From: Adhaeribacter arboris
GTDB lineage: Bacteria; Bacteroidota; Bacteroidia; Cytophagales; Hymenobacteraceae
Assembly: GCF_003023845.1 (NCBI RefSeq)
Contig: NZ_PYFT01000001.1
Location: 3,286,001 to 3,350,000, forward strand
DNA: 64,000 nucleotides
Reading direction: 5' to 3'
In this document: positions 51,908 through 60,731 of the stretch, one piece after another
Numbering within the stretch: position 1 is the first letter of the stretch
How the letters are laid out: each line of letters opens with the position of its first letter
Program-made: the position numbers and the translations under genes
The notes under the pieces: generated by a model
Told to the model about the DNA's origin: nothing
The model's input: the letters and a program-made list of their open reading frames with translations, nothing else
Databases searched by the model: none

Positions 51908-52522
51908 TTAAGCCGAAAAACCACTCCGACGTCCGGAAAAATAACCGGACCGACCTTGCGGTGCCTGCGTTACGCTCCGGCTCCGAAACGCGCCGCTGCC
52001 GTAATAGCCTCCCCGACCGCCACTCTGTTGACGTTGCTGGTAAACACTGTTGCGCCAGCCGCTGGTACGGTTAAAGATCGAAGAATTAGCGTAATATGCC
52101 GGATTAGGCGATAACATCCTACCCGCCATGTACCCGATACCACTCCACATAAGGACATCCATCATCCCGAACCGATTCGTATTATTAGGATGCACCGAGG
52201 CGTACTCGTTCATGGCGCGTTGCAGCGGTTCGCCGGTAAGCGTATCTATTTTGCCATCGTAATGTTTTAAAATAGCCGCAACCTGACCTGCTCCGGCGGG
52301 ACGTTCGTCGGTAACTTTCCAATTATTCGGGCTTGTTTCCGTCATTTCGGTAATAACGCCCTGGCTCAGGTTACTCGCCCCCGTCGACCAGTCACTGGAA
52401 GCTGTATCTTCGGCGGTATTGTTCGAGGAAGAATTACAACTGGCTAGTCCTAAACTGCTCGCGGCTGCCAAAATAAGCACGTTGCGCTTTAAATCCCCAA
52501 TTATATGATAGCGTTTTTTCAT
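51908..52522 (-). CDS. YgiB-like lipoprotein with Gly/Ser/Arg-rich tail
   Basis: The 204-residue protein starts MKKRYHIIGDLKRNVLILAA with a lipobox near GLASC. The mid region has LMWSGIGYMAGRMLSPNPAY, reminiscent of the FWMPLMAGYMMGRLM segment of E. coli YgiB. It ends in a Gly/Ser/Arg/Tyr-rich tail (RGGYYGSGAFRSRS). It precedes the YgiC-like ATP-grasp gene by 17 bases, the same gene order as in enterobacteria. A reading from 52570 would put 16 residues before the signal peptide and is less likely. Confidence 0.7.
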   Translation of the reverse strand: MKKRYHIIGDLKRNVLILAAASSLGLASCNSSSNNTAEDTASSDWSTGASNLSQGVITEMTETSPNNWKVTDERPAGAGQVAAILKHYDGKIDTLTGEPLQRAMNEYASVHPNNTNRFGMMDVLMWSGIGYMAGRMLSPNPAYYANSSIFNRTSGWRNSVYQQRQQSGGRGGYYGSGAFRSRSVTQAPQGRSGYFSGRRSGFSA

Positions 52523-52529
52523 GATATTT

Positions 52530-52732
52530 AGTCGATGGTAATTAGTCCACAGTCGATAGTCCACGAACATTTATTTTGTATACGTAAATTTTAACTTAAT
52601 CAATACATATCTCCGCCTCTTTATTTACGTTGCCTTTTTCATCCTTGCTTAAATCTCTAGTCCATGAACCATGAACCAGCAATTCAACGGTGATTGAAGT
52701 CTGTGGACTATCGACCATAGACTGTGGACCAA
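52530..52732. repeat. Inverted degenerate repeats flanking the gap between murI and the YgiB-like gene
   Basis: TAGTCCACAGTCGATAGTCCAC at about 52543-52564 and GTGGACTATCGACCATAGACTGTGGAC at about 52702-52728 are inverted copies with small insertions, about 140 bases apart. The middle (52567-52700) contains CCATGAACCATGAACC. They could pair at the RNA or DNA level, or be a local repeat family. Confidence 0.5.
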
Positions 52733-53548
52733 TTACTCCCACAGCGGGTAATGTTCCAGGTTTACTTCCCTTTCAAAAAATATTTTGGTAGATTCTTCAA
52801 AGGAGCGGGTAAAATCTGATACGTAAAATTCGTGTTCCTTTGCTAGTTTATCGGCGGCTAAATGGTTAGCTACCAGGAAAGTTTTCATGTGACCGGCTAC
52901 TAATTCCGAGGCATCTACAATATCTACTTGCCCTTGGTAATACTCATTTATCTGATTTTTAATTAACGGATAATGGGTACAACCTAAAATAAGAGCTTCG
53001 ATATTGGCCAAGGCCGGGTCAGAGAGATACTTAGCTATAACGCTCTCGCTGATATTGTTATTAAAAAATCCTTCTTCAATCATGGTAGCCAGCAAAGGCG
53101 TAGCCACCGATTGCAGGGATATATTTTTATCTAAAGCATCAATCTTCTTTTTATAAACATTAGAATGTACGGTTTGTTTCGTACCAATTAAGCCCACCGT
53201 TTTATTCGGGTACTTTTGCCCGATATATTCGATAACCGGATCAATTACGTTTAAAATTTTGGCTTTGCTGCCCACGTATTCCCGTACTAAATCATAAGCT
53301 GCCGCCGAAGCCGAATTACAGGCAATTAAAATAACTTTACACTTTTGCTGAATAAGAAGATTACAAATTTTAACGGAGTAAGCCTGAATAGCTGCCGTTG
53401 ATTTATCACCGTAGGGTAAATGCGCGGTATCGCCGAAATAAATTAATTGTTCGTGAGGTAACAAGCGAGTAATTGCCTGGGCCATGGTTAAACCACCAAT
53501 ACCGCTGTCGTAAACCCCAATGGGTTGCTGTTTTAAATTTTGGCTCAT
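52733..53548 (-). CDS. murI: Glutamate racemase
   Basis: MurI interconverts L- and D-glutamate for peptidoglycan. The 271-residue protein has the substrate motif VYDSGIGGLT (Asp14-Ser15), the first catalytic Cys77 in LIACNSASAAAYD and the second Cys190 in LILGCTHYPLI. Both cysteines are present. It is divergent from the SPW-repeat gene; the 240-base AT-rich gap between them includes the palindrome TTATACGTATAA at 53663-53674. Confidence 0.97.
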   Translation of the reverse strand: MSQNLKQQPIGVYDSGIGGLTMAQAITRLLPHEQLIYFGDTAHLPYGDKSTAAIQAYSVKICNLLIQQKCKVILIACNSASAAAYDLVREYVGSKAKILNVIDPVIEYIGQKYPNKTVGLIGTKQTVHSNVYKKKIDALDKNISLQSVATPLLATMIEEGFFNNNISESVIAKYLSDPALANIEALILGCTHYPLIKNQINEYYQGQVDIVDASELVAGHMKTFLVANHLAADKLAKEHEFYVSDFTRSFEESTKIFFEREVNLEHYPLWE

Positions 53549-53788
53549 AAAGCAAAATTACGGCAATTTGCGGAATTATCACTTGAATTACTCACGAGGC
53601 TGCAATCCGTAAAATATATAATTTATACACATACTTACGTATTTATACTTATATAACTTATTTTATACGTATAACCTTATAAATCTCTTTAACGCAATTT
53701 ATTTTGCATTTTTAAACTTTAGCTTATTATAACCGTATATAAAACCAAATTGAAATAGTAGCTTTTTCCTAACAAACTAAACAAAACT

Positions 53789-54193
53789 ATGAGAATCATA
53801 CCAACCAGAATCCACGGAATTTTAGATTATTTAGTGGGAATTATTTTAATAGCTTCTCCTTGGGTGTTTGACTTTAATAACGGAGGCGCTGAAACCTGGG
53901 TACCCGTAATTGTAGGTATTATGGTGTTGCTGCAAACCATCATGACGGATTTTGAAGTAGGTATTATCCGGAAAATACCCATGGCTAGCCACCTGCGCAT
54001 GGACTTATTTATTGGTCTGTTTTTAGCTGCTTCGCCCTGGATATTTAATTTCGACGAAGTTGTTTGGGAACCACACGTAATTTTCGGGGTATTCTCGATT
54101 TTAGCTTCTTTAATGACGCGCACCGTTCCTTCTACGGTAGTTAGTACTTCCAGAAATTCCGTAATGAACGACATGAACCAGAATCGGATGTAA
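53789..54193 (+). CDS. SPW-repeat membrane protein
   Basis: The 134-residue protein has two copies of the Ser-Pro-Trp repeat: IASPWVFDF near 22-30 and AASPWIFNF near 77-85. Each is followed by a hydrophobic stretch, making about four membrane helices. Proteins with this repeat are found in bacteria and are of unknown function. A terminator with poly-T follows the gene. Confidence 0.88.
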   Translation: MRIIPTRIHGILDYLVGIILIASPWVFDFNNGGAETWVPVIVGIMVLLQTIMTDFEVGIIRKIPMASHLRMDLFIGLFLAASPWIFNFDEVVWEPHVIFGVFSILASLMTRTVPSTVVSTSRNSVMNDMNQNRM

Positions 54194-54222
54194 TTTTATT
54201 AGTTTCATTAATTGGTTTATTT

Positions 54223-54250
54223 TAAGAGCCGGCTATTGCCGGCTTTTTTT
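54223..54250 (+). terminator. Terminator after the SPW-repeat gene
   Basis: A stem of about ten pairs (AAGAGCCGGC at 54223-54232 and GCCGGCTTTT at 54237-54246, one wobble) around TATT is followed by a run of T. A strong intrinsic terminator. Confidence 0.88.
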
Positions 54251-54335
54251 TGTTTCTGTATTTAGGGTTGGCTGATTAAGAAAAACCATTCCGTATAATC
54301 GAATGGCTTCCAAATCTTTCCGTTAAATTTGCATT

Positions 54336-56213
54336 ATGAATTACTTATCCGCAGAAAATATTTCCAAAACATTCGCCGATCGTTGGCTTTTCCGGGAGCT
54401 AAACTTCGGTATTAGTAAAGGGCAGCGCCTGGCCCTGGTAGGCGTAAACGGTTCGGGTAAAACTACTTTATTAAATGTACTGGCCGGCAAACTAGCGCCT
54501 GATTCAGGTTCGGTGAGTGTCCGGAAAGAAATAAGAATTGGTTATTTAGGCCAGCAACCCGAGTTCGACGAAAATTTAACGGTACAGCAAACTTTGTTTT
54601 CGGGTCAGAACGAAATCATTGAAACGATAAGCCAGTACGAACGTTGTGTGCACCAGGATAACGCCGACCCCGACCAATTGCAGCGTTTAATGGAGCGCAT
54701 GGAAGAATTACAAGCCTGGGATTACGAAGCCAAAGTAAAACAGATTCTGGGTAAATTTGGTATCACCGACCTGGAAAAAGAAATCCGGCATTTATCGGGG
54801 GGGCAAAAAAAACGAGTAGCTATGGCCCGGGTACTCATTGAAGAACCGGACTTGCTGATTATGGATGAGCCGACCAACCATTTAGATTTAGATACTATTG
54901 AATGGCTGGAGAACGTACTTTCGTCGCCGCAGCAAACTATTTTAATGGTTACCCACGATCGTTATTTTCTGGACAAAGTAGCCAACGAAATTGTAGAACT
55001 GGATCAAGGCAAATTATTTTCCTACAAGGGTAATTACGCTTATTTTATAGAGAAGAAAGCCGAACGTGAAATGCAACAGGACCTGGAAGTAGAAAAAGCC
55101 CGCAACCTGATGCGCAAAGAACTCGACTGGATGCGTCGCCAACCCAAGGCTCGTGGTACAAAATCTAAATCGCGCATTGATGCTTTCTACGATTTAAAAG
55201 AAAAAGCCAGCAGTAAAGTAACCCAGTCTCAGCTCGAATTGTCGGTAAAAACAACGCGGCAAGGCGGTAAAATCATTGAAGTCGAAAAGATTTCGAAGAC
55301 CTACGGCGATAAAAAGATTGTTACCGATTTCTCCTACGTTTTTAAGAAAAAAGACCGGATTGGCATAATTGGCGAGAACGGCGCGGGTAAAACCACCTTC
55401 CTGAATATGCTAACCGGAAAAGTAAACCCGGATTCCGGCGAAATTGATCCCGGCCAAACTACCGTAGTCGGATATTATACCCAGGATGAGCTTACTTTTA
55501 AAGATGACCAACGGGTAATTGATATTGTAAAGGAAATTGCCGAAGTAGTAGAAATGGCGAACGGTGAAGTAATTACGGCCTCGCAGTTTCTGCAGCATTT
55601 TATGTTTCCGCCGGCGCAGCAGTATACTTTAGTGGGTAAATTAAGCGGGGGGGAAAAACGGCGCTTGCAGTTGCTCCGGGTACTCATTAAAAATCCAAAC
55701 TTTCTGATTCTGGATGAGCCTACTAACGATTTAGATATTATTACGCTTAATATTCTGGAAGATTTTCTGTTACAATTTGGCGGCTGCTTGCTGATTGTTT
55801 CGCACGACCGGTATTTTATGGATCAATTGGTGGAGCACTTGTTCGTGTTTGAAGGAGAAGGTAAAATCCGCAATTTTCCGGGTAACTATACCGATTACCG
55901 CGAGTGGCTCGCTGAAAAGGAAAAAGAAGCCTCTAAGCCAATTGCCAAGTCACCCGGTGCTTCGTCGGCCGCCGTTGTTGCGCCAGCAAGCACCAAACGC
56001 AAAGCTTCTTATAACGAAAAACGCGAATACGAGCAATTAGAAAAAGAAATTCAGGAGTTAGAAACCGAAAAAGAAACCCTGGTAAACCGCATAAATAGTG
56101 GCACGGGTGATCATAAAAAAATAGCCGAAGATGCCGCCCGCCTGAAGCAACTAAACCAACAAATCGACTATAAATCGGAACGTTGGCTGGAACTCGCCGA
56201 TTTAATGGATTGA
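54336..56213 (+). CDS. ABC-F family ATPase (Uup-like)
   Basis: A soluble protein of 625 residues with two ABC cassettes. Walker A 1 is GVNGSGKTT (36-44), signature 1 LSGGQKKRVAMARV and Walker B 1 LLIMDEPTNHLDLD. Walker A 2 is GENGAGKTT, signature 2 LSGGEKRRLQLLRV and Walker B 2 LILDEPTNDLDI. The C-terminal 70 residues are a charged coiled-coil domain (REYEQLEKEIQELETEKE), as in Uup. ABC-F proteins act on ribosomes or DNA rather than as transporters. The box TAAATTTG at 54324-54331 lies just upstream of the ATG. Confidence 0.93.
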   Translation: MNYLSAENISKTFADRWLFRELNFGISKGQRLALVGVNGSGKTTLLNVLAGKLAPDSGSVSVRKEIRIGYLGQQPEFDENLTVQQTLFSGQNEIIETISQYERCVHQDNADPDQLQRLMERMEELQAWDYEAKVKQILGKFGITDLEKEIRHLSGGQKKRVAMARVLIEEPDLLIMDEPTNHLDLDTIEWLENVLSSPQQTILMVTHDRYFLDKVANEIVELDQGKLFSYKGNYAYFIEKKAEREMQQDLEVEKARNLMRKELDWMRRQPKARGTKSKSRIDAFYDLKEKASSKVTQSQLELSVKTTRQGGKIIEVEKISKTYGDKKIVTDFSYVFKKKDRIGIIGENGAGKTTFLNMLTGKVNPDSGEIDPGQTTVVGYYTQDELTFKDDQRVIDIVKEIAEVVEMANGEVITASQFLQHFMFPPAQQYTLVGKLSGGEKRRLQLLRVLIKNPNFLILDEPTNDLDIITLNILEDFLLQFGGCLLIVSHDRYFMDQLVEHLFVFEGEGKIRNFPGNYTDYREWLAEKEKEASKPIAKSPGASSAAVVAPASTKRKASYNEKREYEQLEKEIQELETEKETLVNRINSGTGDHKKIAEDAARLKQLNQQIDYKSERWLELADLMD

Positions 56214-56215
56214 TA

Positions 56216-56260
56216 TAAAAAGTAAAGCCGGAAAATTAGTTTTTCCGGCTTTACTTTTTA
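56216..56260. terminator. Perfect 20-bp terminator after the ABC-F gene
   Basis: The arm 56216-56235 pairs perfectly with 56241-56260 around a 5-base loop TTAGT. It starts three bases after the stop codon and serves the ABC-F gene and probably the facing minus-strand gene. Confidence 0.9.
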
Positions 56261-56349
56261 AACACCTTACTGTTTTTAATTCATTCTCATACTTTCAGGC
56301 AAAAACATTTAGTTTGAGGTATCAGGGGCAATACTAAAACAGATACTAG

Positions 56350-57030
56350 TTAGCCTTTAAAGTTATTATTTTCGTAGCTGAAGCTAAAACCTAATTTCTG
56401 ACCCCGGCTTACCTGCTGGTTTTCCATTTTCTGCTTCACCGAAATCTTTTTAATATCTTCCAGGGCTGGCGCTATTAAATCGTTGTTCACGGAAGCAACC
56501 ATGGCACTTTCTATGAATAAGCGTAAGGCTTTATTATCCACAATATTTTTGGCCATATCGGTATATTCCAAATCCAGTTCGCTAACGCCTTCCAGGTAAA
56601 AGTGATTTTCTACGTTAATCAGGATGCGGGCCAGTAAATAACCGGGGTCGTTCATCCGGTTATATTTAATCGAATCGGCCATGAAGTTATACGCCATAAT
56701 GTGCCCGAAAAAACGCCGGCGAAAATCTTCTTCCACGTAATCGCTGCTCATTAATTCGTGATCATCCGGAAACGTAATAACATTTGAATGCATTACGAAA
56801 ATGAGCAAATCGCCGGAAAACTTAATATGAAATTCAAATTCGTTGATATTTCGGTATTCAATTACCACGTTCGAATCTACTTCGGTAATTTTCTGACTTA
56901 ATATTGCTACAATATCGGCGGCGGCCACCCGCATTTTTTCAAATACCTCTTGCGTATTCCGGTAAATGGTTTGTTTGGTAATTGATTTTTGCTTTAAGCC
57001 TTCAAATATTGCTTCGACTTTATCTTCCAT
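56350..57030 (-). CDS. Conserved hypothetical cytosolic protein
   Basis: This 226-residue protein has no signal peptide or membrane segment. It looks like a folded alpha/beta protein: a helical start (KVEAIFEGLKQKSITKQTIYRN), hydrophobic strands (FEFHIKFSGDLLIFVMHSN), the block FRRRFFGHIMAYNFMADSIKY and an acidic helix LEGVSELDLEY. It has no recognised catalytic motif. I have seen this type of protein in related Bacteroidota but cannot name the family. It lies between the ABC-F gene, which is convergent, and yebC on the same strand. Confidence 0.75.
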   Translation of the reverse strand: MEDKVEAIFEGLKQKSITKQTIYRNTQEVFEKMRVAAADIVAILSQKITEVDSNVVIEYRNINEFEFHIKFSGDLLIFVMHSNVITFPDDHELMSSDYVEEDFRRRFFGHIMAYNFMADSIKYNRMNDPGYLLARILINVENHFYLEGVSELDLEYTDMAKNIVDNKALRLFIESAMVASVNNDLIAPALEDIKKISVKQKMENQQVSRGQKLGFSFSYENNNFKG

Positions 57031-57172
57031 ATTCTTTCATTTTAGCCATTCCCGCTCCGGCAGAAACGTTACGTAAAATTTTAACTTCTTATGCGCAAAT
57101 TTATTACTGATTATCTTAAATTCATTAATCCAAATTTGCAGCCAATTTTATGGTTTACCTCCTTATTCCATT

Positions 57173-57925
57173 TTACTCTTCTAGTTGCGCCAACTGCTCT
57201 TGATTTAACTCCAGGGTATGATATACTTTCTGCACATCATCATCGTCTTCGAGTACGTCAATTAGTTTAAGTACTTTTTTTAATGCTTCGTCGTCCAGAG
57301 CAATAGTTGTTTTCGGAATTCGCTGCAGTTCGGCGCTTTCTACTTCAAAAGATAAACTTTCCACTTTTTTCTGCAAGGCTCCGAAATCTTCCATGGCGCA
57401 ATAAATGGTTATAAATTCATCTTCAAACAGCACTTCTTCCGCACCGGCATCAATTAAATCAAAAGTAAATTCTTCTTCGTCTAACGGATTCCCGGTTTGT
57501 TTTAATACAAATACACCTTTCCGGTCGAAGAGAAAATCCAACGATCCGGTTGTACCCAGCGCCCCGCCGTATTTATTAAATGCCGACCGTACACTGGCTA
57601 CTGTCCGGTTTAAATTATCCGTCAGGCACTCTACACAAACCGCTACGCCATGCGAAGCATATCCCTCGTACGTAACTTCGGAGTAATTTGCCTCATCTGC
57701 CCCCGACCCTTTTTTAATGGCTCGTTCAATGTTATCTTTCGGCATGTTAACCGCTTTGGCGCTCTGAATAGCTAAGCGTAAACGCGGATTACCATCCGGG
57801 TCGGGGCCGCTTTCTTTTACTGCTACCGATATTTCTTTCACTATTTTCGTAAATATTTTGGAGCGTCTGGCATCCAAGGCTCCTTTCTTCCGCTTTATCG
57901 TTGACCATTTACTGTGTCCTGACAT
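57173..57925 (-). CDS. YebC/PmpR family protein
   Basis: The 250-residue protein begins MSGHSKWSTIKRKKGALDARRSK, the signature of the YebC family. It continues with RLRLAIQSAKAVNMPKDNIERAI, SEVTYEGYASHGVAVCVECLTDN and LGTTGSLDFLFDRKGVF. Members were called transcriptional regulators, and some act on translation of proline stretches. Which applies here is not known. It is divergent from the helicase gene. Confidence 0.95.
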   Translation of the reverse strand: MSGHSKWSTIKRKKGALDARRSKIFTKIVKEISVAVKESGPDPDGNPRLRLAIQSAKAVNMPKDNIERAIKKGSGADEANYSEVTYEGYASHGVAVCVECLTDNLNRTVASVRSAFNKYGGALGTTGSLDFLFDRKGVFVLKQTGNPLDEEEFTFDLIDAGAEEVLFEDEFITIYCAMEDFGALQKKVESLSFEVESAELQRIPKTTIALDDEALKKVLKLIDVLEDDDDVQKVYHTLELNQEQLAQLEE

Positions 57926-58145
57926 ATTGCCTTTAACCTGTTTTTAATATTTAAACTTTGCCAATTTATTTAATAAACTTAGCAATGTAAAGAGGTTGTT
58001 GAAAGCTATTTATTATTACCAAGTTTACCTATTAATTACACAATTCTAAGTTCTCTGTAACGCGAATACTCCTTCATTTAAGCCATTAATGCCGCTAAAA
58101 ATTACTATCTTTACTTTTTAAGACATAGAATTTGCTTGATATACA

Positions 58146-59609
58146 ATGGATAATCAACCCGATAATCAACCTGTTGCAGAATCTACTTTTGATTCTTTTC
58201 AGTTACACGATGATCTGCTAGCTGGTATTGATGCCATGAACTTCCGGAAACCTACGCCTATTCAACAGGCCGCTATTCCGGTAATTCTGGAAAACCATGA
58301 TTTAATTGCCTGTGCGCAAACCGGTACCGGTAAAACGGCTGCCTACGTTCTGCCTTTGTTAGATAGAATTTCGCACGCTAAGCACGACCATACCAGCACT
58401 TTAGTATTAGTACCTACGCGAGAGCTGGCCAAGCAGATTGACGACCAGATTGCCGGCTTTGCTTATTTTGTACCTGCTACCTCTATCGCCATTTACGGCG
58501 GCAACAAAGGCGAAAGCTGGGATCAGCAAAAAAAGGCAATTACCAGCGGTGCTGATATTATTATTGCCACTCCCGGCCGCTTAATTGCGCACATGAACAT
58601 GGGCTACGTAAAATTTGATAAACTGGATTATTTGGTACTCGACGAAGCCGACAAAATGCTGGATATGGGTTTTATGCCTGATTTATTGCGTATTGTAAGC
58701 CAATTACCCGTTAAACGGCAAACTTTAATGTTTTCGGCTACTATGCCGCCTAAAATACGCGAACTGGCCCGTAAAATTTTACAGAATCCTACTGAAATTA
58801 ATTTGGGAATTTCCAAACCCGCAGAAGGGATTGACCAACGCATGTATCTGACCTACGATAAACAAAAGCCCAAACTACTTGAACATTTACTGAAAGATTT
58901 AACTGTGCAGAGTATGATTGTTTTTACTTCCCGTAAATCGGCGGTAAACGATATTGCCCGGATTCTGCAAAAGATGGGACATAAAGCGGAAGGCATTACT
59001 TCTGACCGTACGCAGGAAGAACGCGAAGCTACCTTGCAAGGCTTTCGCAACAAACAATTTCAAATTTTAGTAGCTACCGATATTATGTCGCGTGGAATTG
59101 ACATTGATAATATCAGTCATATATTAAATTACGATGTACCGCAAGATGCGGAAGATTACATTCACCGCATTGGCCGGACGGCCCGGGCGGCCACAACCGG
59201 TACTGCTATTACTTTTATCAACGAGAAAGATCAGGGGCGCGTAGTGCGCATCGAACGGCTAATTGAGCGGGAAATACCAAAACTAGAGAACCCCGAAGAT
59301 ATTGGACCCGGACCCGCCTTTGAACCAAATAAACATCGCGAAAGTAAACCACGAAATAAATCGAATTCTAAAAATAAACCAAAAACTCGCTCCCACGCAG
59401 CGAAGTCTCCGGATCAGCCTATCCGTAAGCCAAACGCAACCGCCCGAGTAGAATCAAAAGCACCTAAAATTAACCCAGAAATTGGAGCAGAAAGACCGAA
59501 AAAGCCTTTTGAACCAAAGAAACGTAATAGTAAGAGACGAGGTCCCAAACCAGAAGGTCAATCTCAAGCTTCTGACACTAACACATCCCTGAAGACAGCG
59601 GAGGAATAA
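58146..59609 (+). CDS. DEAD-box RNA helicase (RhlE-like)
   Basis: This 487-residue RNA helicase has the Q motif (FRKPTPIQ at 33-40), Walker A AQTGTGKT at 57-64, DEAD at 166-169 and SAT at 197-199. ATDIMSRGID and HRIGRTARA follow in the second RecA domain. From about residue 385 the tail is low-complexity, rich in Lys, Arg, Asn and Pro (SKPRNKSNSKNKPKTRS, KRNSKRRGPKPEG). This fits RNA binding in RhlE-type helicases that remodel ribosomal RNA or degrade RNA at low temperature. TATCTTTA at 58106-58113 may be part of its promoter. Confidence 0.94.
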   Translation: MDNQPDNQPVAESTFDSFQLHDDLLAGIDAMNFRKPTPIQQAAIPVILENHDLIACAQTGTGKTAAYVLPLLDRISHAKHDHTSTLVLVPTRELAKQIDDQIAGFAYFVPATSIAIYGGNKGESWDQQKKAITSGADIIIATPGRLIAHMNMGYVKFDKLDYLVLDEADKMLDMGFMPDLLRIVSQLPVKRQTLMFSATMPPKIRELARKILQNPTEINLGISKPAEGIDQRMYLTYDKQKPKLLEHLLKDLTVQSMIVFTSRKSAVNDIARILQKMGHKAEGITSDRTQEEREATLQGFRNKQFQILVATDIMSRGIDIDNISHILNYDVPQDAEDYIHRIGRTARAATTGTAITFINEKDQGRVVRIERLIEREIPKLENPEDIGPGPAFEPNKHRESKPRNKSNSKNKPKTRSHAAKSPDQPIRKPNATARVESKAPKINPEIGAERPKKPFEPKKRNSKRRGPKPEGQSQASDTNTSLKTAEE

Positions 59610-59699
59610 TTCTGGATAAATAGTACTTTTAATAAGAGTATTAAACTGGGGCAACATTAGCTTGGAAAGTTGCCACTTAAAAACACTAACCCTAAATAA

Positions 59700-59740
59700 T
59701 GAGGCGGATTGTAGCTGCATAATCCGCTCGGTATACCTCA
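59700..59740. other. Branched hairpin between the helicase gene and menA
   Basis: TGAGG and CCTCA form an outer stem, and GCGGATT pairs with AATCCGC inside, around GTAGCTGCAT. It lies between convergent genes, so it may help end transcription, although no T run follows. Confidence 0.4.
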
Positions 59741-59778
59741 GGTTAATCCAAGAGTTAAGTATTATTTATTTCTCCTGA

Positions 59779-60717
59779 TTACAATCCAATCAACTGCCCG
59801 AGGCCAAAAAGTAGTACAAAAAGCATGGTGCTTAAGGCCATTTGCTTGAGGTAAGGGTCTAGTTGGGCGGGTTGTTGTAATTGGTAAACGCGGGAGCCAT
59901 TCCGGAAAAAAAGTGGTAGGGTAAGCAAAAACAAAAATTGCCAAGGGCTACGGTAGTGTTGCAGAACATAAACAACGGCACAAAGCAAACCGCTACCCAG
60001 TAATATCCAATGATAAATTCGGGCTCGCAGCGGACCTAAACGCACCGGAACCGATCGTTTCCCGGCCAGTTCATCCGAACGAATATCCCGGATGTTATTA
60101 ATATTGAGTACCCCGGTCGAGAAGAAACCGAGGCTGGCGGCGGGTAAGAGCATAGCAGGTGAAAAAGCCTGTGTTTGCAAAAAAAACGTTCCGAGTACAC
60201 CTATCAAACCAAAAAATATAAAAACGGCCAGGTCGCCAAACCCCGCGTAACCGTACGGATTGCCCCCAGCCGTATACGACACAGCCGCCCAAATGCATAG
60301 TAATCCTAAGCTCAGAAAAAGTAAAAATAAGTATAAGCCACTAGAACCAAAAGCAGTATATAAAAGCAAAATACCCGATAGTAAGCTTAAAAAGGCTGTT
60401 AAATAAATTCCTTTTTTCATTTCAGCGGCGGTAATTGCTCCTGCTTGTACCGCTCGTAATGGTCCTTCGCGGTGCTGGCTATCCGCACCGTGCCGCGAAT
60501 CGCCGTAGTCGTTGGCCAGATTAGATAAAATCTGCAATAAAACCGTGGTAAAGGCGCACAAGAACACCACCAACCAGTTAAATTTCCCTTGTACGGCGGC
60601 TAAAAAACTCCCCATGCCAATACTCGCTAAAGCTAAGGGCAAAGTTCGTAGCCGGAAAGCAGCTATCCAGGCTTTAGCTTTGCTGGATGGGGTAACCGGA
60701 GGAGAAAAAGTAGCCAA
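59779..60717 (-). CDS. menA: 1,4-dihydroxy-2-naphthoate polyprenyltransferase
   Basis: MenA attaches a polyprenyl chain to dihydroxynaphthoate in menaquinone synthesis at the inner membrane. The 312-residue protein has about nine membrane helices and the two Asp-rich motifs: NDYGDSRHGAD (Asn69 to Asp79) and NNIRDIRSDELAGKRS near 207-222. This completes the picture of a menaquinone-fed complex I respiratory chain. The gene is 14 bases downstream of gpx, on the same strand, so they are likely read together. Confidence 0.95.
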   Translation of the reverse strand: MATFSPPVTPSSKAKAWIAAFRLRTLPLALASIGMGSFLAAVQGKFNWLVVFLCAFTTVLLQILSNLANDYGDSRHGADSQHREGPLRAVQAGAITAAEMKKGIYLTAFLSLLSGILLLYTAFGSSGLYLFLLFLSLGLLCIWAAVSYTAGGNPYGYAGFGDLAVFIFFGLIGVLGTFFLQTQAFSPAMLLPAASLGFFSTGVLNINNIRDIRSDELAGKRSVPVRLGPLRARIYHWILLGSGLLCAVVYVLQHYRSPWQFLFLLTLPLFFRNGSRVYQLQQPAQLDPYLKQMALSTMLFVLLFGLGQLIGL

Positions 60718-60731
60718 ACGAATACGGTGGT

